Positions 41,663 through 50,686 of a DNA stretch of 64,000 nucleotides are shown here, piece by piece. The notes under the pieces were generated by a model. That model did no database searches and had not been told where the DNA came from. It worked only from the letters and a program-made list of their open reading frames with translations. A program made the translations under genes and the position numbers. Each line of letters begins with the position of its first letter. Within the stretch, counting starts at the first letter, position 1. This DNA is from DATCLS01 sp035296625. GTDB lineage: Bacteria; Actinomycetota; Acidimicrobiia; Acidimicrobiales; VFJN01. Where the stretch lies: positions 62,001-126,000 of the forward strand of contig DATHAO010000015.1 of assembly GCA_035296625.1 (NCBI GenBank), given 5' to 3'.

Positions 41663-43128
41663 TCACACGGCCGTCGTGGCAGCGTCGGGGTGACGGCGGG
41701 GCGCCGGCACGTAGGTGATCGGATCGACAGCCTCAAGACGTCCCGCGTCGATTGCGGCGAGGAACGCGTGGTAGTCGCTGAGGTTCTGGGCAGCGTAGGC
41801 CTCGCTGAAGTCGGTGATGGCACGATCCAGGGCGTCGCCGTTCCCCATGTACGACGCGATGGCGATGGGGTCACCCGACCGCCCATGGCCACGTGCCAGG
41901 GTCATGCCACAGAGCCGCGCGTAGAACTCGAGTTGCTGGGGCGTCGCGGTGTCGAGCGCGACCGAGCCCTTCCAGTCGCGGAGCTGACGGACGTAGTAGT
42001 GGCGGCCCTCCAGGCCCCCCTCGGACCAACCGAGGAAGATGTCTGACTGGGCCTGGATCAACCTCTGGCCCTCGACCACCCGGCGGCCGTGGTTGTCGTA
42101 CACGCTCTCGCCGAGGTGCTGCTCGAGCACGGACGCTCCGGCCTCCTTGATCTGAAGGACGAGGGCGTCACCGTGATCGCGGCCCTGGAACAGCACGACG
42201 AAACATCGCGTCCCGACGCTCCCCACGCCGACGACCTTGACCCCGACGTCCACGGGAGTGAACCGTTCGAGTACGCAGCGTCGATCGTCGGAAAGCGTGT
42301 GCTTGTACGCTTCCAGGCCGGCGTAGGCCGCCGCTTCAAGCGTGGGGGGGTCGTACGCGGCTGGAGGTCGCGCAAGGGGAACAGGACCGGTGGATCGCTC
42401 CGGATGCGGTAGCGGCCGTTCTCCTCCACGGCCAGCTTTTGGAGCGCCTGCAGGCTGGTCCGCGACCGGGCCTTGCGTTCGAACCGGCCGACCCGCGCGG
42501 CTAGCTCGACCGGGTCCAGGCCCTTGCTCTGCCGAACATCACCGCTCGTGACGTGGTCGTACCAGAGATCGAGGTAGCCCATGCCCGCGTAGCGGATCAT
42601 GCTCGTGCGGTACGCCTTGACCGCCCTAGCCGTGACTTTCCGGCACGCCGTCCGATCGAACCCGAGGTGCCCGGCAGCCACCATGAAGCTCGCCGCGAGC
42701 CGCTTCAGGTCCCACTCCCAGGGCCCGGGAAGGGTCTCGTCGAAGTCGTTGGCGTCGAACACGAGCTGCCGCTCCGCCGAGGCATAGGCACCGAAGTTGG
42801 AGAGGTGTGCGTCACCGCCGAGCTGCACGGTGAGCCCGCTGTTGGGCGTCGTCGCGAGGTCGGCCGCCATGATCCGGGCTGTGCCCCGGTAGAAGGTGAA
42901 CGGCGAGACGCTCATTCGTCCGTGGCGCAGCGGCACGAGCCAGGGCACACGCTGCTCGTTCTGCTCCTCGAGCAGGCGCACCGGGTCGGGGCGCCCACCC
43001 GGCGCCTCCCACAGGCGGTGGCTCGAGCGCGGCACACCGGATCGCGCCGCTCGACCTCTCTCGGCCCGCTCCTGGGGTGTCCCGCGCTGCCTTGCGATCT
43101 CCTGCGGTGTCAACATGTCCACAGTCAC
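41663..43128 (-). pseudogene. DUF2252 family protein, broken by a -1 frameshift in a C7 tract
   Basis: The N-terminal frame (from GTG 43128 or ATG 43116) covers residues 1 to about 260, with QLGGDAHLSNFGAYASAERQ and VFDANDFDETLPGPWEWDLK, the kinase-like DUF2252 core. The C-terminal frame continues EAAAYAGLEAYKHTLSDDRR, VDVGVKVVGVGSVGTRCFVV and GWSEGGLEGRHYYVRQLRDW to 41663. They are joined in frame if the run of seven Gs at 42344-42350 (Cs on the coding strand) had eight. All motifs are otherwise intact, so a sequencing error or very recent mutation is likely. It starts four bases after the lipid kinase gene ends. Confidence 0.85.
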
Positions 43129-43132
43129 CTGT

Positions 43133-44541
43133 TCACTCGGCCGGCTGCGCGGCCCTGGGGTCCGTGCCTCGTGCCACGGCGACGAGGTCTTGAATGTGGA
43201 CGTTCCGGGCCCGACGCTTCTCCGCGGCTTCGAGGTTGCCCTCGGGCACGAGGAGGCGTAGGCCAGCGGGGTGGATGCGGAAGTCGAGCGGGGTCATCAG
43301 CTCGAGTGCTTCACCGTCGACTCCGGCCATGGCCGTGCCGGACCTCGATCGCACCTGAAAGGACTGGGCCGTGAACTCGTGCCAGTTGCTGCTCTTGTGG
43401 CGCTGGCCGAAGGCGGACAGGGTCACGACCTTCGCCGCGTCTCTTCCGGTGGCGGCGCTGATGGCGACCACACCGAGCCTGCCGGTGTCGAGGCTCCTGC
43501 GCTGCGAGGCGTCGAGGGAGACCCCCAAGACATAGGGGTTGTTCGACACCTGTATGAGGAAGGCGCCGTCGACCTCGGTTCCGTCAGGTGTCGTGAACTG
43601 CAGGTCGAACGGCTTGTCGGTGTTTCCCAGCATCTCGGGGAGCAGCGCCTTGGAGGTATCGACCTTGGCGTCGCGGTAACCCTCTTGCTGGACGATCGTC
43701 GCGTAGATGCCGAGCGACACGTTGTTGACGAAGAACCGGCCGTTGACCACCGCGTAGTCGATGCGCCGTTCGACGGCGTCGCGGAATGCGTAGACGCTGT
43801 TGCGCGGGTCGTCGCGGTCGATTCCCAGGTCGAGGGCGAAGTGGTTGCGGGTTCCGGCCGACACACAGACGAAGGGGAGGCCGTGCTCGACGGCGATCGA
43901 GGCCACAAGCGCTTGCGAGCCGTCGCCGCCCGCCATCCCCAAGCAGTCCGCACCGCGAGCGACCGCATCTCGGGCAAGTTGCTCGAGGTCCAGGCCGCGA
44001 TCGAGGAGGATCGTCTCGATCCCGAGGTCGTTGGCCAGCTCCACAGTCCGAACTTCTCGACCTTGCCGCCCCCCGACCAGGGGTTGCAGATGAGGACGGG
44101 ATGGCTCGGGCGCCTGATGTGGTGGGGTCGATGCCGGTCGTGCTCATGGATGTCCCGCACGAGGGCGACCCGCGCCGAGCCGGCGGCAAGCGCGGTCAGC
44201 GCTGCGACGAGCGCCAGGCGAAGGACGGGCCGGTCAGCCCCGGAGGCCGCCGTGACGACCGCCGCCCCGATCGCCCCTACACCCACGAGGAACCCGACCA
44301 ACCCGATCGCCCGCCGTGGCATGCCCTCGGTGATCAGCCACCATCCGCCGGCGCCGACGAACGCCAGACCCAGGATCCCGATCACCAGGAGCGCGGCGTT
44401 GCGGGCCAGGAAGGCGCCCAGGGCGACCACCAACAGCAGCGCCGAACCCAACGAGACCAACGCGAAGGCGCGCTGGCGCCGTGAGACGTCGCGACGCAGC
44501 TCTGTCATCGCCGTAGGCAACGCGCTTCCCCCGGAGTCCAT
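43133..44541 (-). pseudogene. Diacylglycerol/lipid kinase family protein with N-terminal membrane segments, frameshifted
   Basis: From ATG 44541 the first frame encodes about four transmembrane segments (RRQRAFALVSLGSALLLVVA onwards) and then HPVLICNPWSGGGKVEKFGL, the start of a DAGK catalytic domain. The rest of the domain, ELANDLGIETILLDRGLDLE, GMAGGDGSQALVASIAVEHG and CVSAGTRNHFALDLG, is in the next frame to 43133. One missing base near 44048 (CTGTGG where CTGGTGG would fit) explains the break. GGDGS, the ATP-binding motif, is intact. A lipid kinase fused to a membrane region would phosphorylate diacylglycerol or a related lipid. Confidence 0.82.
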
Positions 44542-44683
44542 GCCGACCACTACCCCACGGATCGAGCGCGCCCGCCTCCTCCAAAACGGATGATCAGCCT
44601 GCAAGACGAGCTGCAGCGAACCGATCCGAGGCGATTCCGGGCCCTCCACGGGTGAGCGTTCAGGTCTTCGGCGAGCAGGCACG

Positions 44684-44932
44684 GTGTCGCGTCTGCTCGA
44701 GAACGCCGGTTACGAGCTGACCGCCGAGCCCCACATCACTTTCACCGAGCGTCCGCTCCGGCGCGGCCGGCCCATCTTCGTCCCCGATCCTCTGTGGCGG
44801 CTCCCGATCGACGAGGCGTTCGCCGACGTGACCCTGCCGCTGACCGTCAAGGCGGGGCCACGCGGTGAGCTGCAGACGTTCTGGTCGCTCGCGATCGCGA
44901 ACGTGTCCGACACCTTTCGGGCCGCGAGCTGA
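44684..44932 (+). pseudogene. XRE-type regulator/antitoxin fragment lacking its helix-turn-helix
   Basis: The frame reads SRLLENAGYELTAEPHITFT and RRGRPIFVPDPLWRLPIDEA, FADVTLPLT, resembling the C-terminal half of actinobacterial XRE antitoxins that end in a RLLxxAGYEL linker and xIFVPDxLWRLP segment. The DNA-binding part upstream is absent and the final 25 residues look unrelated. The stop overlaps a CTG that begins the SRPBCC frame, echoing the ATGA overlaps of intact operons. Confidence 0.45.
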
Positions 44933-45398
44933 CACCGAAGTGCGACTACACCTCACCGCAGCTGCGGGCCTCGGTCGTCATCGACGCCGCACCCGAGGCG
45001 GTGTTCGACTCGCTCACCCAGCCCGAGCAGTTCCGCAAGTGGTTCGGCGCCAACGTCGACATCGAACCCTATGTGGGCGGCCGGTTCGCGATGGGCGGCT
45101 TCGAGCTGGACCCCGGGGGATCAAGTTCGTCGAATTCGAGCCGGGCCGCAAAGCAACGCTACGGTTCGCCGACGGCGAAACCACCAGCTGGGAGCTGGAC
45201 GGCTCCGACGGCCGGACCCGGCTCACGTTCGTGCAGAGCGGGTTCGACGTGGACAACCGGCCCTACCCGGGCTGGGCCGGCTGGCTCGCTGGCGTCGCCG
45301 AGCTGCGCCGCTACCACGAAGTGCCACGCTGGCGCACGACCTGGCGTCAGGTCGAGGCCCCCGGCGTCCCGGCCGCGATGCTCAGCATCGACGTCTAG
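44929..45398 (+). pseudogene. SRPBCC/AHSA1 domain protein, frameshifted
   Basis: First frame: PQLRASVVIDAAPEAVFDSL, TQPEQFRKWFGANVDIEPYV and GGRFAMGGFELDPGG. Second frame: IKFVEFEPGRKATLRFADGE, TTSWELDGSDGRTRLTFVQS to the stop at 45398. One more G in the run at about 45115-45120 would join them (DPGG-IKFVEF). No ATG/GTG starts the first frame before the domain; a CTG at 44929 overlaps the previous stop. The ends of the AHSA1 fold are complete apart from the lesion. Confidence 0.75.
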
Positions 45399-45430
45399 CC
45401 GGACTCCTCACAGCGAGTTCGTTTCCATCG

Positions 45431-45462
45431 AGGCGCCCCGGTTCACAAGAACCGGGGCGCCT
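45431..45462 (+). terminator. Strong hairpin terminator
   Basis: AGGCGCCCCGGTTC and GAACCGGGGCGCCT form a perfect 14-bp stem with an ACAA loop, 33 bases after the SRPBCC stop. No U-run follows. It is the most stable simple hairpin in the left half of the decay zone and presumably ended the SRPBCC transcript. Confidence 0.8.
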
Positions 45463-45590
45463 GGCTCTGCTCAAAACGTCAGGGCTCGACGATGTGCACC
45501 GCGGCCTCTTCGGCCGACGCCGCACCGCCGTCGATGCCCACGTCCTCTGAGCGGGGTGTGAGCGCCCGCTGAGGGTCCACCGGGCGCGGA

Positions 45591-45642
45591 CAGGGGCTCG
45601 GAGGATCCGAGTTCTGACGCCTTTGGATCCGGAGAGCCCCTG
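45591..45642. repeat. Imperfect 18-bp inverted repeat before the ISL3 transposase relic
   Basis: CAGGGGCTC (45591-45599) with GGATCC (45603-45608) mirrors GGATCC (45625-45630) with GAGCCCCTG (45634-45642); only three central positions differ. The second arm touches the GTG of the transposase frame. It may be the element's terminal or subterminal repeat, or a hairpin controlling transposase translation. Confidence 0.55.
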
Positions 45643-46205
45643 TGGAGGTCGACCCTACGCGCATGTGCGAGCTGATGATCGGCTTGCCCGCGATCAACGT
45701 GCTCGGCCTCGATGACGAACGCGACGGGTCGGTGGTGGTGCACGTCGAGTCGTGTGCGAGGCGGCCGGGCTGTCCGTGCTGTGACACGCCGGCGTGGGTG
45801 AAGGACCGGCCGGCGGTGGAGCTGGTGGATCGACGCGGTGGTGGCCTGTGGCGCCGCGCTCATCACGCCGGCGCCGGTCGCATCGGTGAGGTGAGCGCGC
45901 TCGGTCTGGATGAGACGTTGTTCTGCCGGACCGGCCGCTGGCGGACCCAGCAGTGGTGCACCTCGATCGTCGACGTGAGTCCCAGCCACACCCAGCTCCT
46001 CGATGTCGTCGCTGGTCGCAGCGCCGCCGGCCCGAGCGCCTGGCTCGACGAGCGCGCTGAGGACTGGCGCCCGCGATCCGCTTCGGCGTGCTGGATCTGT
46101 CGGGCCCGTACCGCAAGACCTTCGACGACACCTCCAGCACGTGACGCAGGTCGCGGATCCGTTCCGCGATGCTTCGTTCCGCGAGTCTGGCTACGAGAAC
46201 CGAAT
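45642..46205 (+). mobile_element. Degenerate ISL3-family transposase
   Basis: From GTG 45642 the frame reads MCELMIGLPAINVLGLDDER and RRPGCPCCDTPAWVKDRPAV, the zinc-finger N-terminus of ISL3 transposases. After VELVD an internal deletion joins to GLDETLFCRTGRWRTQQWCT and SIVDVSPSHTQLLDVVAGRS, the start of the catalytic domain. Then other frames give FGVLDLSGPYRKTFDD and HVTQVADPFR, again ISL3 motifs. At least one large deletion and two frameshifts make it inactive. The remaining catalytic acidic residues and right end are lost. Confidence 0.8.
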
Positions 46206-46220
46206 CGTCGGGCGGTCGGT

Positions 46221-46999
46221 TCAGGCCGGGCGGCGCCCGGAGGTGATCCAGGCGAGGTCGGGGCCGCGGGACGCCACGTCGACCAGGCCTGCGGTCGTGA
46301 ACAGCTCCACGGCCTGGGGTTCGTCCACCACCGCAGGTGGTGGACGCGTAGCCACGTCTCGGTCAGGCGGCCGCCGGCGTCGTAGGCCTCGACCCGGTCG
46401 TAGGCCACCTGCACCTGGGCGTCGCGGTCGTTGCGCACGGCCTCGTGGACCACGATCGTCACGCCTGCTGGGGTCGTGCCCGTGCGGCGCAGACGCCAGC
46501 CGAGCGCCTGGTCGTCGTCGTGCGGCGGGACGAACAGACTCAGCGCCAGCACGCCGCCCGGTCGCAGGTGCTCGACGTAGCTCGCCACGGCCGCCCGGGC
46601 CCGGTCGGGGTCGTCCACGAGCGTGAACGAGCCGGCCGGGCACACGATCGCCGCATACGTGCGGCCGAGCGCCAGCGGGGCGAAGTCGCCGTGGTGGACG
46701 ACCGGGTCGATCCCCCGCTCGGCGGCGTGGCGCCGCAGCATCGCCAGCATGTCGGTCGAGCCGTCGACGCCCTCGACATCGTGTCCGGCGGCCAGCCACC
46801 GCAGCAGCGGCCGCCCGGTGCCGCAGCCGAGCTCGAGCACCGGGCCGTCGGTCCGCTCGACGAGCCGGGTGTACCAGCCCTCGTCGTCGAGCACCTCGTC
46901 GACCGGCAGCCAGGCGTCGTAGCCGTCGGCCACCAGTCCCTCGTAGGGCGGGTTGACCGGCAAGCGGTCGCGCAGGCGCTCGATCAGCTGGTCCGCCAC
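46221..46999 (-). pseudogene. Class I SAM methyltransferase, frameshifted near the C-terminus
   Basis: From GTG 46999 the frame has VLELGCGTGRPLLRWLAAGH (motif I), VEGVDGSTDMLAMLRRHAAE and TYAAIVCPAGSFTLVDDPDR, a complete methyltransferase core of about 225 residues to LRVHHLRWW. The expected ending EPQAVELFTTAGLVDVASRG continues in the next frame to 46221. One missing G near 46324 would restore the frame. Only the last 36 residues are affected, so the protein could retain activity even if the lesion is real. Confidence 0.82.
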
Positions 47000-47480
47000 G
47001 GCCTCGATGCCTAGCAGTGCGGCTCGGCCCGAGCCGCACCGATTTCACCCCCGGTGCCGGCAAGGCGCCGCTGTTGTGGGCTCTGAACCGACGTGGGGCC
47101 TTATCACGCCCTCTTCCGGACGCACCCAGGATGGTCAGCTGCGCCCGACGACAACCTTGATCGGCTCGCCGTAGGCGATGAAGAGTGACGCGTGCGTGGC
47201 TTCGGCCCGGCGAGGTGCTTACGTCCTGCTTACGTCCTGCGAACCAGCCTCCCGTGGCGTGCCCTTCGTTCGCGGCTACGGCCGCAACGCCGGCGTCCCG
47301 TCCCTCCTCCCCCGCAACTACGCCACCGGGCTCCTCGCCGCTCTCGCCCTCACGTGGCTCCTCGCCGCCAGCTGGATCGCTCTCGGTCGGCGACGCCGTG
47401 CCTAGAAACACGTCCTCTGTAACGAACGCAGCCCCAAACTGGACAGTGCCGCAGCCACCCGGACCGGCCGAAGGAGACCC
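47000..47480. other. Non-coding debris region
   Basis: No complete gene. A minus-strand snippet ending at a TGA near 47139 reads SLFIAYGEPIKVVVGRS and may be the tail of a lost gene. A plus-strand open frame at 47178-47405 ends in a hydrophobic helix and RRRRA but has no start signal. A perfect 11-bp tandem duplication lies at 47217-47238. Confidence 0.4.
47217..47238. repeat. Tandem duplication of TGCTTACGTCC
   Basis: Two perfect copies of an 11-bp unit are adjacent (47217-47227 and 47228-47238), followed by the first three bases of a third. Such a duplication is a sign of replication slippage and fits the decaying context. Confidence 0.75.
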
Positions 47481-47625
47481 ATGACCCTGAACGAGAAGCA
47501 GGGAGCGCTATCCCGCGACGCGCTGCCGACTACGCCGACCTGCGGGCACTGTCGTCAACCGCACGCTCGAGCGGTCGCCCGAGGCGTCGAACACCATGGG
47601 CCTGGCGTATCCACGCCACCGGGCA
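47481..47625 (+). pseudogene. Flavodoxin-family NAD(P)H oxidoreductase, N-terminal remnant
   Basis: ATG 47481 follows AAGGAGACCC and starts TLNEKQGALSRD. Other frames then give DYADLRAL and VVNRTLERSPEASNTMGLA, which together resemble the first 40 residues of actinobacterial flavodoxin-like FMN reductases (DLRALFVNCTLKRSPE...). At least two frame changes are needed and the rest of the gene is missing before the VOC gene. Confidence 0.5.
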
Positions 47626-47635
47626 GGGTTGAGTG

Positions 47636-48019
47636 ATGCAACTGCGCGTCGCCCGCCACACCGAGCGCCTGGACGAGGCCGTCGCGTTCTACCGAGACGG
47701 CATCGGGCTGACCGAGATCGGCGGCTTCCGGGATCACGACGGCTACGACGGCGTGTTCCTCGCGGTGCCGGGAACCGGCGCGCACCTTGAGCTGACGACG
47801 GGCGGCGGACACGGCGCTCCGGCGCCGCATCCTGAATCGCTGCTCGTGCTCTACCTGGGCGACGACCAGGCGGTGCAAGCGACCGCGGCGCGCCTCGGCA
47901 TCGATCCGATCACTCCCGCCAACCCCTACTGGGACGAGCACGGGATGACCTTCCGGGATCCCGACGGCTTCGGGGTCGTCCTCGTGCCCGAAAGCTGGGA
48001 CGGCCAGCCGGACTCATGA
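47636..48019 (+). CDS. VOC family protein (YycE-like)
   Basis: A 127-residue glyoxalase-fold protein: MQLRVARHTERLDEAVAFYR, GLTEIGGFRDHDGYDGVFLA and EHGMTFRDPDGFGVVLVPES. It looks intact in the middle of degraded neighbours. ATG 47636 or the GTG directly before it may start translation. Its stop overlaps the GTG/ATG-type start of the collapsed GNAT gene (ATGA), showing the two were once an operon. Confidence 0.85.
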   Translation: MQLRVARHTERLDEAVAFYRDGIGLTEIGGFRDHDGYDGVFLAVPGTGAHLELTTGGGHGAPAPHPESLLVLYLGDDQAVQATAARLGIDPITPANPYWDEHGMTFRDPDGFGVVLVPESWDGQPDS

Positions 48020-48167
48020 CTCTCACGACAGACAACGATCTGTACCGACGCGGAGTGGCCACGCTCGTGGCCTCATGGCAGGAGTACGCCCGCGGTTCGC
48101 CCGGCTGGCCGAGCGCGTCTACGCGTCGGTCGGCTTCCGCGACCTCGGCCGGTTCCTCGAGTACGGG
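48016..48167 (+). pseudogene. GNAT acetyltransferase collapsed by internal deletion
   Basis: The first 27 codons read TLTTDNDLYRRGVATLVASW, QEYARG, the start of a known GNAT subfamily. Directly after, in another frame, comes LAERVYASVGFRDLGRFLEY, the conserved GNAT C-terminus. Roughly 200 codons of the middle, including the acetyl-CoA site, are missing. The join lies near 48090. Confidence 0.7.
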
Positions 48168-48212
48168 GCCCCGGTCGCGGGCCCTCGTCGTCGTCCCCGT
48201 CGCCGGGAACCT

Positions 48213-48989
48213 TCACGAGGCTGTGGTCGCCTGCGGTCGCAGGCCCATGAGCTCGGTGATGCCGTGGTCGCGACCGGCCGTGTAGCCGCCGTCGACTGCG
48301 AGGGCCTGCCCAGTGACGAATGATGCGTCGCCCGAGAGCAGGAAGGCGGCGACGGCGGCGATCTCGTCCGGTTCGCCCGTGCGCCGCAGTTTGTGCTCGT
48401 GGAGTAGGGACTGCTCGAACGCCTCCAGGCCGGGCATGCCGAGCACGCCCGCCATCATCGGAGTGCGCACGAAGCCCGGGCAGATGGCGTTGGCCCGGAT
48501 GCCCAGGCCGGCGTAGTCGATGGCCACACACTTCGTCAGCAGCACGACCCCGCCCTTGGAGGCGTTGTACGGGCTGCCGCCGGCGGTGCCCTCGAGGCCC
48601 TCGATGCTGGCGAGCGTGACCAGCGAGCCGCGCTCCCCCCGGACCGGCTCCTGTTCGACCATGCGCCGAAGCGCCGCACGCAGCACGAGGAACGTGCCGG
48701 TCAGGTTGGTCCCAACGATTCGATCCCACTCGGCGAGCGCGAGTTGGTGCACTGCGCCACCACCCGCGACCCCGGCGGCGTGTACGACGCCGTCGACCCG
48801 CCCCGTGACGCCGGCGAAGAGCTCGTCGACCGCCGCCTCGTCGGTGACGTCACACGCCACGTCGGCGCCGGCGGCCATGTCGACCCCCACGACCGTCGCA
48901 CCCTCGGCGCGAAGGCGGTCGGCGGTGGCTTCGCCGATCCCTGAGGCCGCGCCCGTGACGACGATGGTCCTCCCGTGGAACCTTGACAT
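48213..48989 (-). CDS. Short-chain dehydrogenase/reductase
   Basis: A 258-residue classical SDR: TGAASGIG (12-19), catalytic Ser128, Tyr141-x3-Lys145 in SPYNASKGGVVLLTK, ICPGFVRTPMM and a normal C-terminal SFVTGQALAVDGGYTAG. It should oxidise or reduce a secondary alcohol/ketone with NAD(P). It is divergent from a TetR-LLM oxidoreductase pair across a symmetric operator, so the SDR and LLM enzyme probably belong to one regulated pathway. Confidence 0.92.
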   Translation of the reverse strand: MSRFHGRTIVVTGAASGIGEATADRLRAEGATVVGVDMAAGADVACDVTDEAAVDELFAGVTGRVDGVVHAAGVAGGGAVHQLALAEWDRIVGTNLTGTFLVLRAALRRMVEQEPVRGERGSLVTLASIEGLEGTAGGSPYNASKGGVVLLTKCVAIDYAGLGIRANAICPGFVRTPMMAGVLGMPGLEAFEQSLLHEHKLRRTGEPDEIAAVAAFLLSGDASFVTGQALAVDGGYTAGRDHGITELMGLRPQATTAS

Positions 48990-48991
48990 GG

Positions 48992-49016
48992 TGCACAACA
49001 TGACGCAGGTTGTGCA
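48992..49016. promoter_or_regulatory. TetR operator TGCACAAC-N9-GTTGTGCA
   Basis: Perfect 8-bp arms at 48992-48999 and 49009-49016 in the 30-bp gap between the SDR ATG (48989) and the TetR GTG (49020). Because it nearly fills the gap, one bound dimer would block both divergent genes. Both transcripts must have very short or no leaders. Confidence 0.82.
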
Positions 49017-49019
49017 TCC

Positions 49020-49577
49020 GTGCAAGGGGTTGCGACAGCCGACGCCGCGATCCTCGATGCCGCCGAGCGTTGCGTCGAGCGTTACGGGCTGCGCCGTGTG
49101 TCGATGGCCGATGTCGCCGCCGAGGCCGGGCTGTCGCGGCGGACGATCTACAACCGCTTCGGCGACCGAGCGACGCTGGTCGACGCCGTGTTGGAGCGAG
49201 CCGCCGACCGCTTCGTCGCCGCCAGCGTCCCCGCCGTCGACGGCCGCCGCACGTTGGCCGGGCAGGTAGGCGAAGCCGCCGTCTACATCCACGTGCACGC
49301 CGACACGGCCGACAGCGAAGGGCTGCTGGCTACCGTGCTGGCGGCCAGCGCACCGATCCTCGTCGAGCGTTGGGTCGAGTTCTGGCAGCCGCGCCTGGCG
49401 GCCGCCGAGCTGCGTGGCGAGCTTCGGCCAGGGCTCGACCACCGTCGGGCCGGCGAGTGGATCGTCCGCCTGCTGCTGTCGTTCGCACTGATGCCGTCGG
49501 CGGCGGTCGTCCTGGACGACCACGACGACATCCGCTCGTTCATCCGCGACCACCTGGTCCGCGGCTTGGGAGGTTGA
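49020..49577 (+). CDS. TetR/AcrR family regulator
   Basis: A 185-residue regulator. Helix-turn-helix about residues 6-52: DAAILDAAERCVERYGLRRV, SMADVAAEAGLSRRTIYNRF and GDRATLVDAVLERAADRFVA. The C-terminal ligand domain is short. GTG 49020 lies just after the dyad operator. Two bases separate its stop from the LLM oxidoreductase start, so they share a transcript. Predicted to repress itself, the LLM gene and the divergent SDR. Confidence 0.9.
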   Translation: MQGVATADAAILDAAERCVERYGLRRVSMADVAAEAGLSRRTIYNRFGDRATLVDAVLERAADRFVAASVPAVDGRRTLAGQVGEAAVYIHVHADTADSEGLLATVLAASAPILVERWVEFWQPRLAAAELRGELRPGLDHRRAGEWIVRLLLSFALMPSAAVVLDDHDDIRSFIRDHLVRGLGG

Positions 49578-49579
49578 TT

Positions 49580-50686
49580 ATGCGCTTCGCCCTCTTCTAC
49601 GAGATCCCGGTCCCTCGGCCGTGGGGGCCCGACACCGAGCGCGCCGCTTACCAGAACACGATCGAGCAGGCCGTGGCCGGCGACCGCTGGGGTTGGGATG
49701 CGTTCTGGACGGTCGAGCACCACTTCCTCGAGGAGTTCAGCCACTGCTCGAACCCCGAGGTGCTCTACGGAGCCATCGCCGCTCGCACCGAGCACATCCG
49801 CCTCGGCTACGGCGTCCGGCTCATGCCGCAGCCCTACAACCACCCGGTCCGCACGGCGGAGTCCGTGGCCGTGCTCGACCTGATCTCCGGGGGCCGGGTG
49901 GACGTCGGCACCGGCCGCTCGTCCACCCGGCCCGAACTGGAAGGCTTCGGCATCGATCCGTCGCAGACGCGGGCCATGTGGCAGGAGGCCATCGAGCACA
50001 TGGTCGGGTGCTGGCTCGACGACGAGCACAGCTTCGACGGTCGCTACTGGCAGATGCCGCCCCGACGAGTGCTGCCCAAACCGCTCCAGTCTCCGCATCC
50101 ACCCCTGTGGGGAGCGACGAGCAGCGAGGACGGCCACCGCCAGGTCGGCTCACTGGGGCTCGGCCTGTGTTCGTTCGCGGTCGGCGTGCCCCCCGAGGAG
50201 GTCAAGGCGAAGATCGACATCTACCGTGACGCCGTTGGCGCGTGCACCAACCCCATCGGCGCCTACGTGCACGACCAGGCCGCCACGTTCACCATGACGC
50301 TCTGTGCCCCCACCCGCGAGGAGGCGTGGGCCGGCGCCCGCGAGAGCTTCGAGTGGTACCCCAAGCACGGCGCCCGGCTCATCGCTTCGATGGCCGGCAT
50401 GATGGCCGAACGCGGCCAGGATCTGGGCAACTACAGCTACGCCGCCGACCTCGCCAAGGTCGACGACGACGGGTCGCTCGACCTCCTCACACTCGAGTAC
50501 CTGACCGACTCCGGCGCCTGCGCCCTCGGTACGCCCGAGGACTGCATCGAGGCCTGCCGGCGGTACGACGAGGCCGGCGTCGACCTGCTGCTGTGCCTCG
50601 TGAACCCGTATTCCGTGCCCCACGAGGCGTGCATGCAGACGATCGAACTGATGGGCCGGCACGTCATCCCGGAGTTCCGGGACTGA
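49580..50686 (+). CDS. LLM class flavin/F420-dependent oxidoreductase
   Basis: A 368-residue bacterial-luciferase-like TIM barrel: MRFALFYEIPVPRPWG, AFWTVEHHFLEEFSHCSNPE, IRLGYGVRLMPQPYNHPVRT and SGGRVDVGTGRSSTRPELEG. These are standard LLM motifs near the flavin site. Cofactor (FMN or F420) cannot be decided by eye. In one operon with the TetR gene, whose inducer may be its substrate. Confidence 0.9.
   Translation: MRFALFYEIPVPRPWGPDTERAAYQNTIEQAVAGDRWGWDAFWTVEHHFLEEFSHCSNPEVLYGAIAARTEHIRLGYGVRLMPQPYNHPVRTAESVAVLDLISGGRVDVGTGRSSTRPELEGFGIDPSQTRAMWQEAIEHMVGCWLDDEHSFDGRYWQMPPRRVLPKPLQSPHPPLWGATSSEDGHRQVGSLGLGLCSFAVGVPPEEVKAKIDIYRDAVGACTNPIGAYVHDQAATFTMTLCAPTREEAWAGARESFEWYPKHGARLIASMAGMMAERGQDLGNYSYAADLAKVDDDGSLDLLTLEYLTDSGACALGTPEDCIEACRRYDEAGVDLLLCLVNPYSVPHEACMQTIELMGRHVIPEFRD

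Noticed and set aside
47178..47405. Plus-strand ORF ending in a hydrophobic helix and RRRRA
   Set aside because: It looks like a C-terminal membrane anchor, but it lacks a ribosome site, spans the 11-bp tandem duplication and has no recognisable domain.
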